64,000 bases of DNA, taken from contig NZ_FZNY01000013.1 in the NCBI RefSeq assembly GCF_900188275.1, positions 1-64,000 of the forward strand, written 5' to 3'. The DNA is from Dokdonia pacifica. GTDB taxonomy: Bacteria; Bacteroidota; Bacteroidia; Flavobacteriales; Flavobacteriaceae. A program made the position numbers and the translations under genes. Below are positions 18,162 to 27,579 of this stretch, one piece after another. The notes under the pieces were generated by a model. The model made no database searches, was not told the origin of the DNA, and was given only the letters and a program-made list of their open reading frames with translations. The stretch's first letter is position 1. Every line of letters begins with the position of its first letter.

Positions 18162-19806
18162 CGAATATATAGCTCTTTTAAAAGAGGATGGCGAACTAGA
18201 TGCTCTATTAATTGATATATTAATTAGTAGGGGTATTACTCCTATTTCTAAACCGCAAAAAGGCAGACAATATGGTGTAGATATAGCTGCTATTGGGAAC
18301 GATACTGACGGTATAAAAAAAATATTTTTAATTACGGTAAAACAAGGAAACATAAGACGTTCTGTTTGGGACACTGGTCCTAATAGTGTTCGTCAGTCTT
18401 TAAATGATATAAGAGAAACTTTTATAAACATATCATTAACTTCTAGTCAAAAAAAACTTCCAAAGAAAATTATTTTGGCAACTAATGGTGAATTAGAACA
18501 GACAACACAAGTTAGCTGGGCACAATACACAGAAACATACAAAGCAAATAACTTAGAATATCAGTTTTGGGGTATAGATGATATTTCAAAAATGGTTTCA
18601 GACAACTTACTTTCAGAAAGATTATTTAATTCTGAAATGCGATTATTATTAAAAAGGACTTTAGCTTTTTTAGAGCTTAAAGATTATGATTTAAATCATT
18701 TCAAAAAATTAGTAGATTTAATATTAGACAAGCCAATAAAAACTAAAAAACCACTTCTTAAAAGATTAAAATTATTACAAATATGCTTGAATATTGTTTT
18801 CAAGTGGGCAGAAGACAACGGGTATATTAAATCTGCAATCTATGCAGCAGATAAAACAATTTTAAAAACGTTTGAATGGTTAAATGAACAAGGTCATTTT
18901 AAAGAAAAGTATGTCCATTTAGAGTTTTATGAGATTCATATATTAAGAAGAAGAATAGGTATTGCTTACTTTAAAAAAGTAAGTGGTCATTATTATATAG
19001 AGCATAGTTTACAACGTTACTCGCGTAATCAAATTGAATATAGCTTAACTGTTTGGGAAGAAATTGGAATTCTTGCAAATATTGGTTTAACTGAAATTAA
19101 GCATTATCAATATCATTATGATTCTAAAGCACCAGATGCAGCTTCTATATACCACGAAGCAGCTATTACCATTGCCGAAGCTCTCATTGAATTAATTAAC
19201 AAAAACCCACCTTCTCATTATCCATTGTATGATGACCATATAATTGACATAGCACCAGCATTTCAATTTTTATATTCTATAGGTTTTAAGGAACAATGTG
19301 TAAAATGGTTAAGAACTCTAGTTGTTGGAATACACGATTCGCAATTACTAAAAGATTTCTTTCCTCTATTCAGAGCAAATTATGAGAACTTAGTAGATTA
19401 TTATGTTGGGACTAAAAAGCAAGATGAAAAATCTTCTATGCTGTTAACACTTCTTGCAGACTGGTCGGCAATACTTAATAGTACAGAGGCGTATAGTGAT
19501 CTAAAAAAAATCGTAGAATTATTTAAGAATAAACTTAACTTACAAATTTGGTTTCCAAAACCTGAGACAGAGAATTTTTATTTGAGTAATGATTACAGCA
19601 GAAAATCAGGTAAAGTCAAACATTCAATTAATCTTTATGATTCTTTAGATGATTATAAAAAAGAAATTGAAGATGAAATTAAACTGTTTACAGTAGAAAA
19701 AGACTTTAGCGCGGTAAAGATTGGATATGATTTGATCTTTACTATAACTAGCGGTTATCATAGGGAACTACCTTTTCCTATTTTTTGGCGAAGATTTATT
19801 AAATGA
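18145..19806 (+). CDS. protein with restriction-nuclease-like N terminus, unknown, defence operon
   Basis: 553 residues. Residues 30-70 resemble an Mrr-type nuclease core: GRQYGVDIAAIG with Asp46, then a strand FLITVKQGN with Lys66. The usual Glu or Gln two residues before Lys is Thr, so the site may be inactive or variant. A second conserved-looking block follows (KKIILATNGEL). The remaining 400 residues are helical and unrecognised. It overlaps the solenoid gene by 17 bases and is the last gene of the block. Confidence 0.7.
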   Translation: MNFLTSEYIALLKEDGELDALLIDILISRGITPISKPQKGRQYGVDIAAIGNDTDGIKKIFLITVKQGNIRRSVWDTGPNSVRQSLNDIRETFINISLTSSQKKLPKKIILATNGELEQTTQVSWAQYTETYKANNLEYQFWGIDDISKMVSDNLLSERLFNSEMRLLLKRTLAFLELKDYDLNHFKKLVDLILDKPIKTKKPLLKRLKLLQICLNIVFKWAEDNGYIKSAIYAADKTILKTFEWLNEQGHFKEKYVHLEFYEIHILRRRIGIAYFKKVSGHYYIEHSLQRYSRNQIEYSLTVWEEIGILANIGLTEIKHYQYHYDSKAPDAASIYHEAAITIAEALIELINKNPPSHYPLYDDHIIDIAPAFQFLYSIGFKEQCVKWLRTLVVGIHDSQLLKDFFPLFRANYENLVDYYVGTKKQDEKSSMLLTLLADWSAILNSTEAYSDLKKIVELFKNKLNLQIWFPKPETENFYLSNDYSRKSGKVKHSINLYDSLDDYKKEIEDEIKLFTVEKDFSAVKIGYDLIFTITSGYHRELPFPIFWRRFIK

Positions 19807-20011
19807 TAATATTTTGCTGTGTGTGCCCTATAGAGAGGAACAGCATCAGAAAGGTATTTTTTAAGGATAATTAAAACTCGCCTTAGTTCACAAGGTTTCA
19901 TCATAGCTTAAACCTTACTAATCATCCCAAAAATAGCACTCATCACTTTTTAATGGCAGGACTAAAAGGCTAACATATTTTCGAGTTCTATTAACTTAAA
20001 AACTTTTAAAT

Positions 20012-20635
20012 ATGTTTACTTTATTATTAACTCAGTATCGCAGAGGAAGACAACTCGAATCACTTGGCGATTACATTTTAGAATCAAATGTGTTTTGGAT
20101 GATCGTAATACTTGCAATCACATTTATTCTTATTAAAAGAACTCGTAAAGAGTATCATTCACATTGGAATACTTTACTTGATGAATGTAAATTATCATCA
20201 AGAGATTTTTATGCTGAATTAAAATCTGAACTGGCTCGTACGAGCATTTCAGGAATGAATAACTATAACGTGTATCTTAAAGAAGGGAGCATCTTTTCAG
20301 GAAGAAGACTCTACCTCAGAGTGAATTGGAAAAATTATCGGTATGACATATGTGCAGCACCATTTGGTAAAGGTTTCTTCATCAGCTCTTGGCTTTTAAA
20401 CAAAACAGGAATTATAGAATACTTCATATCTCGTTTCCCGTTAGGTCTTAAGATCGTTAAAATGCTTAACCCTGTCACGTATTACAAAATTGATACCGCT
20501 TCAATGTTTCAAACCTATTGCCATCAAGCCGTACTCAATGTCATTGATCGCATGACTAAAGACACAGGAGTACGACCACTTTCTGAAGACCAAAAGAAAC
20601 CAGTATTCAATCACAATAACCTTTTTAAGAGATAG
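20012..20635 (+). CDS. membrane-anchored hypothetical protein of the element
   Basis: 207 residues with one strong membrane segment near residues 28-46 (VFWMIVILAITFILI) and a large C-terminal domain, probably cytoplasmic (YLRVNWKNYRYDICAAPFG). It is followed 5 bases later by a 63-residue gene and then by the large ATPase, all in the same direction, so it is a likely membrane partner of that ATPase. The family is unknown. Confidence 0.75.
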   Translation: MFTLLLTQYRRGRQLESLGDYILESNVFWMIVILAITFILIKRTRKEYHSHWNTLLDECKLSSRDFYAELKSELARTSISGMNNYNVYLKEGSIFSGRRLYLRVNWKNYRYDICAAPFGKGFFISSWLLNKTGIIEYFISRFPLGLKIVKMLNPVTYYKIDTASMFQTYCHQAVLNVIDRMTKDTGVRPLSEDQKKPVFNHNNLFKR

Positions 20636-20640
20636 GACTC

Positions 20641-20832
20641 ATGGCAAAAAGTAATATTGACCCAAAAGTACTCGAAGCTTTAGCCGAAGCCGTCAGAGTA
20701 AAAGGAAAGTTTACCAAAGCAGAAATGGAATCAAAAACCTTTAAAGATGCTCTTGCAAAAGAGTTGAAAGGTTTCGGGAAGGAATTTTCAAATGAACTTG
20801 GTGGATGGCGTAAGGCAATATTTGGATTTTAA
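20641..20832 (+). CDS. small hypothetical protein between membrane protein and ATPase
   Basis: 63 residues, helical and charged (VLEALAEAVRVKGKFTKAEM). It starts 5 bases after the previous stop and ends 3 bases before the ATPase start. The tight spacing in a three-gene unit supports it being real. No family was recognised. Confidence 0.7.
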   Translation: MAKSNIDPKVLEALAEAVRVKGKFTKAEMESKTFKDALAKELKGFGKEFSNELGGWRKAIFGF

Positions 20833-20835
20833 GCT

Positions 20836-23800
20836 ATGAACCTTAACGCTAGTGAACATGCAACCATTCATTTCTATGAATGGGAGAAGCGAATACGCGG
20901 TCATTACCATTTTGATGTACCCGTAGAGCTTGAACCATACTATGTGCCGTTTGAGCATAGAGATACCAATAATCATCATGTCGATGATGGCAAGGCAATA
21001 ACACTTTTTGATCGTATTGGTTCTTTGATACGCCCTCAAAAACAAGAAGAACCAAAGGAATCAACATCAGATTATATTGTACATCAATACACCCCTACAA
21101 CGGAACTTGTAGGGGTTCTTCTTCGTTTTCCAATAGGAGCTGAAATATATCCGCAATTGTTTCGTGAGTTTCTACAACTGATCACGCAAACCAAAAGTCC
21201 AGTATCATTTGAGATTCTGGCAAAAAAAGGAACGATGGCTATTCAAATAGTATCAAGTCAACAAGACTATGCGAGAGTTCAATCACAACTACGAGCCTAC
21301 TTTCCTAATGTAAGTATAGAGACTATTGAAAACGTTTTTGATTATGGTATTGATCTTGAAAGTGAAACCGTTACCATTGTTGATTTTGGATTATCACAAG
21401 AAACAATGCGCCCTATTGCAATGACTGATAGTTTTAGGATTGATCCGTTAACTTCAATCATCGCTACAATGGATAACCTTGGTGATGACGATGTAGCCAT
21501 ATTTCAAATACTCTTTCAAGGAGTAGAAAATCCGTGGGCGTACGATATGCAAAACGCAGTATCGGATGGTACGGGTGGCAGTTTCTTTAGTAATAGTCCT
21601 GAAATGCCAAAACTCGCATATGAGAAAACATCAGACTCATTATTCTCAGTCGTTGTACGTGTAGTTGTTGAGAGTAATGATACAGAAAGAAGTGAATATG
21701 TCACTTCCGAGTTTATACAAAGCATCACAACCGTATCGGACTCTGGGTATAACAAGCTGAAACCTCTTGATAACAAAGACTATGATTACAAGCAGCATTT
21801 ACGAAATATATTTTTGCGTTGTTCTAATCGTTTAGGTTTTCTACTAAACTCTAAAGAACTAGTACAGTTTGTCCACTATCCTAATAGAACGGTCAATAGC
21901 GCAAAGCTTGGTATAGAAGGAAGCAAAACAAAATCGCTTCCAAAGGAATTGATACAACAGCCGTATTATATCGGTATCAATGAACATAACAGGGAGCTTA
22001 ATAACGTAAGTCTTAATGATGATATGCGTTTACGTCATACACATATCATAGGAGCTACAGGCGTAGGTAAGTCAACATTGATTGCTAATATGGTTTTGCG
22101 TGATGCAGAGCATGGAAATGGCTGTGCAATCTTTGACCCACATGGTGACATCTGCGAAGACATTTTAGCCCGTATTCCAGAACACCGTATTAATGATGTT
22201 ATCCTTGTTGATCCGTCGGATATTGAACACCCAATAGGTTTTAATTTATTAGGCGCACATACCGAAGCAGAAAAGATTGTCCTATCATCAGACCTTGCAT
22301 CATCATTTAAACGATATGCGACGGCTTGGGGCGATAATATGACCTCGGTATTATCCAACGCCATTAACACCTTTTTAGAGAACCCAAACGGTGGAACGAT
22401 CATCGAACTCAAGCGTTTCATTCTTGAAGAAAAATTTAGAAATGAGTTTTTAGAAAATGTTGAGGACCCATCATTGCATTACTATTGGAAAAATGAATAT
22501 CCAATGGTTAAGAAGGGAATAGCTCCACTCTTAACTCGTATAGATACTTTCTTACGTCCAAAGACGGTAAGGTATATGCTCGCTCAAAAAGAAGGAATTG
22601 ATTTTAAAGCCTGTATTGAGCAAAAAAAGATCATCCTTATCAAGCTGTCACAAGGACTCATTGGAGAAGAGAACAGCTACCTATTAGGCTCATTGTTTCT
22701 GGCAAAATTGAATCAGGTAGCCATCGGACGGCAGTCATTAGCAAAATCACAACGTCACCCATTCTATGTATATCTTGATGAGTTTCAAAACTTCATTACA
22801 CCAAGTATTACATCTATCCTTTCTGGGGCGAGAAAATACGGTCTTGGACTTATCCTCGCTCATCAGGAACTGGCACAAATTGACGATACCAAAACGCTTA
22901 ATTCAGTTATGTCAAATCCATACACACGTATTTGTTTTAGACTTGGCGATAGTGATGCAAAGAGACTAGAATCTGGTTTCTCTTTCTTTGAACAAAATGA
23001 TTTACAAAGCCTCGGTATTGGTCAAGCTATTATGCGTGTTGGAAGCAGTAACAATGATTTTAATATCCAAACTGACAACCTTCCTGAAATCAATACGGAA
23101 CATGAAAATACAATACGTGCATCGGTTGTAGTGCAAACGAGAGCAAAGTACGGTAAACCGCGATCAGCAATAGAACACATTTTAGTTAACTTATTACCCA
23201 ATCTTTCAAAATCCAAAAAAGCAAAAGAACTACCAAAAAAGCAAGAAATAATACCTGATTATAAAGAAGAAGAACTTGTTATTCAAAAAAGGGAAGTCAC
23301 AACAGTAACACCTACAGCAACATCTTTAGAAGAACAAAAAGAGAGCTATCTCAAAGGCCTTGAGAAACAAAAAGAGATAAAACGTCATAGCTATCTTCAA
23401 GAACATATCGCGCAACTTGCTCGTCAGCGTGGATTTAAAGCAAGTATTGAAAAGCAAACATCTCGTGGAGGAAGAATTGATGTTGTACTTGAAAATAACC
23501 AGACTCATATTGCAATAGAAGTCGCTATTACCAATACTCTTGATTATGAGGTGAAGAACATCCAAAAATGCTTAGCTGATAATTATATACATATTTGGGT
23601 TATATCAGATAGTGACGTTCACCTAAGAAACATAGAGAAGAAATCTAGTGAAGTAGTAGATGCTAATACACTTGAATCAATTCTTTTCATCAAGTCAGAT
23701 GAGGTCGTACACTACCTCGATACAATGATAAAAGCATCAGCTCCAAAGCAAAAGAAAATCCAAGGATATCGAGTTACAACAAGCTTCCAAGATGAAACAG

Positions 23801-23877
23801 CATTTTCTGCAAATACAAAGCAAAATGAGATTACTGATATTATTCTCAAAGCCTTGCAAAAGAGTAAAAAGAAATAG
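20836..23877 (+). CDS. large TraD/HerA-type coupling ATPase with C-terminal nuclease-like domain
   Basis: 1013 residues. An N-terminal domain of about 390 residues precedes the motor: Walker A GATGVGKST at about 406 and Walker B VYLDEFQNF at about 645, followed by ILAHQELAQI, typical of TraM-recognition/VirD4-like ATPases. After a Lys/Glu-rich linker (about 790-850) comes a small domain, RGGRIDVVLENNQ ... IAIEVAI, with the D-x(n)-E core of a PD-(D/E)XK nuclease but Ala in place of the last Lys. It sits between its small partners and the right-end recombinase. It may pump element DNA during excision or transfer. Confidence 0.88.
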   Translation: MNLNASEHATIHFYEWEKRIRGHYHFDVPVELEPYYVPFEHRDTNNHHVDDGKAITLFDRIGSLIRPQKQEEPKESTSDYIVHQYTPTTELVGVLLRFPIGAEIYPQLFREFLQLITQTKSPVSFEILAKKGTMAIQIVSSQQDYARVQSQLRAYFPNVSIETIENVFDYGIDLESETVTIVDFGLSQETMRPIAMTDSFRIDPLTSIIATMDNLGDDDVAIFQILFQGVENPWAYDMQNAVSDGTGGSFFSNSPEMPKLAYEKTSDSLFSVVVRVVVESNDTERSEYVTSEFIQSITTVSDSGYNKLKPLDNKDYDYKQHLRNIFLRCSNRLGFLLNSKELVQFVHYPNRTVNSAKLGIEGSKTKSLPKELIQQPYYIGINEHNRELNNVSLNDDMRLRHTHIIGATGVGKSTLIANMVLRDAEHGNGCAIFDPHGDICEDILARIPEHRINDVILVDPSDIEHPIGFNLLGAHTEAEKIVLSSDLASSFKRYATAWGDNMTSVLSNAINTFLENPNGGTIIELKRFILEEKFRNEFLENVEDPSLHYYWKNEYPMVKKGIAPLLTRIDTFLRPKTVRYMLAQKEGIDFKACIEQKKIILIKLSQGLIGEENSYLLGSLFLAKLNQVAIGRQSLAKSQRHPFYVYLDEFQNFITPSITSILSGARKYGLGLILAHQELAQIDDTKTLNSVMSNPYTRICFRLGDSDAKRLESGFSFFEQNDLQSLGIGQAIMRVGSSNNDFNIQTDNLPEINTEHENTIRASVVVQTRAKYGKPRSAIEHILVNLLPNLSKSKKAKELPKKQEIIPDYKEEELVIQKREVTTVTPTATSLEEQKESYLKGLEKQKEIKRHSYLQEHIAQLARQRGFKASIEKQTSRGGRIDVVLENNQTHIAIEVAITNTLDYEVKNIQKCLADNYIHIWVISDSDVHLRNIEKKSSEVVDANTLESILFIKSDEVVHYLDTMIKASAPKQKKIQGYRVTTSFQDETAFSANTKQNEITDIILKALQKSKKK

Positions 23878-23959
23878 TATCTGGCAGTTAAAAACTAAGT
23901 AAATATTCCCTAGGAATGGTTGCTTTTGGGAGCTAACTTAGAGTATAAAACAAGTCAAA

Positions 23960-25462
23960 ATGAATAAAAAAAGAATAGGTGTTTGGATACGTGTAAGTAC
24001 CGAAGACTCTGCAAAAGGGGAATCTCCAGAGCATCACAAAAAACGAGCAGAATTGTATGCAGAACTACAAGGTTATGAGATTGTAGAAATATATGATCTT
24101 GCAGGAATGTCAGGTGAAACCGTTATGAATTATCCTGAGACACAACGGATGTTATTGGATATTAAAAGAGGTCATATATCAGGATTGATATTTTCTAAAT
24201 TGGCTCGTTTTGCACGTAATACTATTGAACTGCTAGAATTTGCAAATTATTTTCAGAAACATAATGCAAGCCTCATATCATTACAAGAGCGCTTTGACAC
24301 AAGCACTCCAGCAGGCAAACTTTTCTATACCATTGTTGCAGCTATGGCAGAATGGGAACGAGAGGAAATTGTGAGCCGTGTTAATGAGTCAGTAAAGGTA
24401 CGAGCAAAAATAGGGAAACGACTTGGAGGTAAAGACCCGTATGGCTATCGTTGGGAAGGGCATGATTTAGTCATCCATCCAGAGGAAGCTGTGGTACGTA
24501 AACTAGCGTATACGCTTTTCCTTCAAGAGAAACGAAAGAAGACAGTCGCTCGTATTCTCAATGAACGAGGATATAGAAATCGAAAAGGAACAAAATTCTT
24601 CGATACTAATATTAAACGTTGGTTACGTGACCCACTTTCAAAAGGTCTACGACGAAGCTATTTTAGTTACAAAGAAGTTGTTGATGGAAAAACAGTCGTT
24701 AAATATCGCGATGAGAACGAATGGGAATTCCATCCTGCACCTGCTATCGTTACTGAGGAATTATGGCAACAGGTAAATGATATTCTTGATGAGCAAGAAG
24801 CTAAAAATAAGAAGCCTTTAAATAGAAAAACACATACGTTCACAAGATATATCTACTGCGGTTGTGGTTCTCGTATGAATGTTCGTTCAGGTAATGTCCA
24901 TTATCGTTGTTCTAAAACAGGATGTGGTAACAAAATTGAACGAAAAATTCTTGATCAAATCTACAAGGAACAACTTATGGGATATGTTGAGTCAAAAGAA
25001 AAAGTTGCAGAGTATTTAAAACTATCGCATTCAACAATTGAGGATAAAAAGGATTTGCTTAAACTATCAAAAGACAAACAAACAGACCTTGAAAAACGTA
25101 TTCAGAAAATTATTGATCTGCATGTGAATAATAACATTACCGAAGAAGCATTTAATGATTATTATGATGAGCCATATAATCAACTTCAAGAAGTCAAAAA
25201 AGAAATCTTAAAACTTCAAACTGAAATTGAAATTTTGGATGGAAAAACTTCTTCTATTGATCTTGTTATGAAAGAAGCCTATGACCTCTACACCAATTGG
25301 GATAAACTCGGTGATATTGAAAAACGCAGAATTGTTGAAATGGTTACTGACCGCATAACCATTGGTACTGATGATAGTATACACATTAAACTCTACAGGC
25401 TTATGCCTGAACCTTCTTTTTCCGAATTCGGAACAAATGGGCAACAAAACCCATTCCCTTAA
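23960..25462 (+). CDS. large serine recombinase at right end (probable radC-specific integrase)
   Basis: 500 residues. The resolvase domain carries GVWIRVSTEDS with the catalytic Ser, then LARFARNTIEL and AEWEREEIVSR. The recombinase domain follows, then a zinc ribbon (CGCGSRMNV ... YRCSKTGCGN) and a coiled coil. Its last bases lie within the interrupted radC reading frame, so it directly abuts the attachment site, as integrase genes usually do. This makes it the best candidate for the enzyme that placed the element in radC. Confidence 0.93.
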   Translation: MNKKRIGVWIRVSTEDSAKGESPEHHKKRAELYAELQGYEIVEIYDLAGMSGETVMNYPETQRMLLDIKRGHISGLIFSKLARFARNTIELLEFANYFQKHNASLISLQERFDTSTPAGKLFYTIVAAMAEWEREEIVSRVNESVKVRAKIGKRLGGKDPYGYRWEGHDLVIHPEEAVVRKLAYTLFLQEKRKKTVARILNERGYRNRKGTKFFDTNIKRWLRDPLSKGLRRSYFSYKEVVDGKTVVKYRDENEWEFHPAPAIVTEELWQQVNDILDEQEAKNKKPLNRKTHTFTRYIYCGCGSRMNVRSGNVHYRCSKTGCGNKIERKILDQIYKEQLMGYVESKEKVAEYLKLSHSTIEDKKDLLKLSKDKQTDLEKRIQKIIDLHVNNNITEEAFNDYYDEPYNQLQEVKKEILKLQTEIEILDGKTSSIDLVMKEAYDLYTNWDKLGDIEKRRIVEMVTDRITIGTDDSIHIKLYRLMPEPSFSEFGTNGQQNPFP

Positions 25463-25697
25463 ATTTCATTAAATCTTTAACAGATTGCTTTCCTAATTCT
25501 GAAAGATTATTTGAAGAGGTGGCTAAAATACGTTTACTCAATCCTACAGCACTTTCTGTTCGATTTCCAGAGCCTATGAGAATGGCTATGAGTTCTGCAT
25601 CTGAAAGAGCTAACCTTCCTTTATTTACTAATTTTTCACGCGGTCTGTCATCCTCCGACCAATACTTGATCGAGAATGAAGTTTGTTTTTCTGACAT
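25401..25697 (-). pseudogene. radC: radC, N-terminal fragment interrupted by the element
   Basis: The frame from 25697 encodes the start of RadC (YWSEDDRPREKLVNKGRLAL, SDAELIAILIGSGNR, LMKFKGMG), then passes into element sequence and stops after about 15 foreign residues. The break is in the helix-hairpin-helix, just after KGMG near 25450. The JAB domain (about two thirds of RadC) is missing and is not found elsewhere in the window. The chromosomal gene is therefore inactive here, unless excision restores it. Confidence 0.9.
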
Positions 25698-25837
25698 AAT
25701 TAAACTTATTTTTCTGACATTGCTAAAATAAAGATTGTTATGCTAAAATGCCTGGCTTTTTTCCATCAGAATTATTTGTAGTAACTTTAAAAAGAGATAT
25801 TTTAAAACATCTTTTAACTTAAATAAACGAATTGCTT

Positions 25838-26278
25838 ATGAAATCCCTATTTGATGCTACTGCGTATGAAGAAATTAAATCTCGTTTGGAAGCCTTACAC
25901 GAAGAAAGTACACCTACTTGGGGTAAAATGAATGTAGGACAAATGGTAACGCATTGCCAATTTCCTTTAAAAATTGCATTGAGCAATAAACCAAGGAAAC
26001 ACAAATGGAATCTAGTCGGTTTTTTATTTAAAAAATCATTGTATAATGACAAGCCATGGAGAAAAGGATTACCTACAGCTAAGCCTGCAAAGATTACAGA
26101 TCAAAGGGAATTCTTAAAAGAACGTGAAGCATTAGTATCTATGGTAGACGCTTTTCATGCCAAAAAAGAACAAACCGAATGGCAACCGCATCCTATGTTT
26201 GGCACATTCACTCCCGAACAATGGGGTCAATTAGAGTATAAACACCTAGATCATCATTTAAGACAATTTGGTGTATAA
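25838..26278 (+). CDS. DUF1569 domain protein (DinB-like fold)
   Basis: 146 residues from ATG 25838 (a TTG six bases upstream is in frame). The N-terminal WGKMNVGQMVTHCQFPL and C-terminal TPEQWGQLEYKHLDHHLRQF segments match the DUF1569/DinB-like pattern, where His residues line a metal site. The role in the cell is unknown. First chromosomal gene beyond the interrupted radC, transcribed away from it. Confidence 0.85.
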   Translation: MKSLFDATAYEEIKSRLEALHEESTPTWGKMNVGQMVTHCQFPLKIALSNKPRKHKWNLVGFLFKKSLYNDKPWRKGLPTAKPAKITDQREFLKEREALVSMVDAFHAKKEQTEWQPHPMFGTFTPEQWGQLEYKHLDHHLRQFGV

Positions 26279-26362
26279 CAAAATAGAAATTAGAAAAACA
26301 AAATCTTGAACACTCTCTTAAAACGGGGTGGTTGTTTTCTATTTTTTGTAATCTGCGAAGCA

Positions 26363-26389
26363 CAAAAAAGGGAGCTATAAGCAGCTCCC
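26363..26389 (-). terminator. intrinsic terminator of GG-leader peptide gene
   Basis: Stem gggagct / agctccc at 26370-26389 followed on the minus strand by a run of T. It lies just past the peptide stop codon. Confidence 0.8.
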
Positions 26390-26399
26390 ATTATATTAA

Positions 26400-26573
26400 T
26401 TATGCGCAACCATTATCAGGTGCAAGACATATTCCGCTTGGAAGCCATATACCACAAAGACATACTACACATTCAAATTGTGTAATTTTTCCTCCGTGAC
26501 CCCCTTGTACTCCTTGTTGTTGATTCTTGTTTAATTTTTCAACGCCTTCTAATTTTAAAATGTTTTTTAACAT
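26400..26573 (-). CDS. double-glycine-leader Cys-rich peptide (bacteriocin-like)
   Basis: 57 residues from ATG 26573; a longer frame to 26624 adds an atypical N terminus. The leader MLKNILKLEGVEKLNKNQQQ ends at GVQGG, the cleavage signal for C39-peptidase ABC exporters. The mature part is short and Cys-rich (FECVVCLCGIW, then ICLAPDNGCA). This leader type is widespread in Flavobacteriia. No exporter or modification gene is nearby, so it is an orphan precursor. A terminator follows at once. Confidence 0.75.
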   Translation of the reverse strand: MLKNILKLEGVEKLNKNQQQGVQGGHGGKITQFECVVCLCGIWLPSGICLAPDNGCA

Positions 26574-26849
26574 GATTGTAAAATTTATGTATTTATTAAT
26601 TTTACTATGAACAATTTCAGACACTCATAGCGTATGTCTATCCTTGCAAGAATATTTTTATTGCAGTACTGTATTCCTTATGACTAAGGAAGTAATAACT
26701 CACTATGAATAAACAGACTACAGGTTGTTTTTCTTTTTCATTAAAGGAATAAAAAGAATAGAGAGAAGTCAACACCTACTTAATAAGTGCAATAAAAAAT
26801 TACATATTTGCGCTTATTAATTATAAAAAGATTATTTATTAAGAAAACG

Positions 26850-27524
26850 TTATTGAGGAAAGTTAAAATCTATTAATCGTTGTTCAAAAACATGTATTTC
26901 TGTAGACACAAATGAAATTCTATATAATACTTCACCTATACCATCTGCATATAAATATTCATCACGCCCAGGAGATACCTCCCCTTGATCATTAAGAACT
27001 GCATACACTTCATTTACTGCACACTGAAAGTCTCCTGCAGGCACTTCTACTTCTTCTTCAGTATCCAATAAAACACCAAACACTCCTAAAAACAGTTCTT
27101 CGCTTCTTAAATACTCTTGATTACTTTCACTAGAAAAAATAATACCTTCATTTAAACGCACCAAATAGCCTAATGAATCTTTTACTTGAAATGTAGTTAC
27201 ATCTTCTGCGGGGAAATTACTTGAACTTTCTTCAACTCCAGAAACGGTAACTTGAAATGTAAAAATTTGTTCTCCATTAATTTCTTGCGAAGCTATAATT
27301 TCTTGTTCTTCAGTAATACCGGTTGTACTAAACTCACTAGAAGGATTATTAAACTCATCCCTTCTAAAATATTCATACGTCCAAGTATTTCCAACTCTTA
27401 AATTGTAAAACCCTACATCTTCTACTTCTACTTCTACTTGAGGTACAGAAGTGTCATTATCGTCATTATTACAAGAAATACAAAGAAGACACAAAAAGCA
27501 AATAAAAAAAAAGTGTTTCCTCAT
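26850..27524 (-). CDS. hypothetical lipoprotein
   Basis: 224 residues. A type II signal peptide ends in the lipobox LCISC at about residue 18, followed by an Asn/Asp-rich tether (NNDDNDTS). The rest is predicted beta-rich and acidic (GNTWTYEYF near 48), reminiscent of outer-membrane-associated lipoproteins of Bacteroidetes with unknown role. It lies 55 bases downstream of the next minus-strand gene and may share its transcript. Confidence 0.8.
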   Translation of the reverse strand: MRKHFFFICFLCLLCISCNNDDNDTSVPQVEVEVEDVGFYNLRVGNTWTYEYFRRDEFNNPSSEFSTTGITEEQEIIASQEINGEQIFTFQVTVSGVEESSSNFPAEDVTTFQVKDSLGYLVRLNEGIIFSSESNQEYLRSEELFLGVFGVLLDTEEEVEVPAGDFQCAVNEVYAVLNDQGEVSPGRDEYLYADGIGEVLYRISFVSTEIHVFEQRLIDFNFPQ

Positions 27525-27579
27525 AAGAAGTAAGTTTGTATTAAAACGAATTAATCAAATATTTAGTATGCCTTTACAG

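Larger units (their letters stand above)
5968..25462. mobile_element. integrative element inserted in radC (left end not located)
   Basis: The span carries two large serine recombinases, two coupling-protein-like ATPases, a Dam methylase, a RadC/JAB protein, an XRE/RuvC-like pair and a defence block. The right-hand recombinase ends inside the chromosomal radC frame, cutting that gene at its helix-hairpin-helix (KFKGMG), so the right end lies near 25445-25460. The missing radC C-terminal half should mark the left end but is not in the window; the element may extend left past position 1, or radC may have been deleted. No relaxase or mating-pair genes were seen. Confidence 0.65.

Noticed and set aside
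22035-22421. 128-codon minus-strand frame in the large ATPase gene
   Set aside because: Antisense to the Walker A region; codon use and neighbours support only the plus-strand gene.
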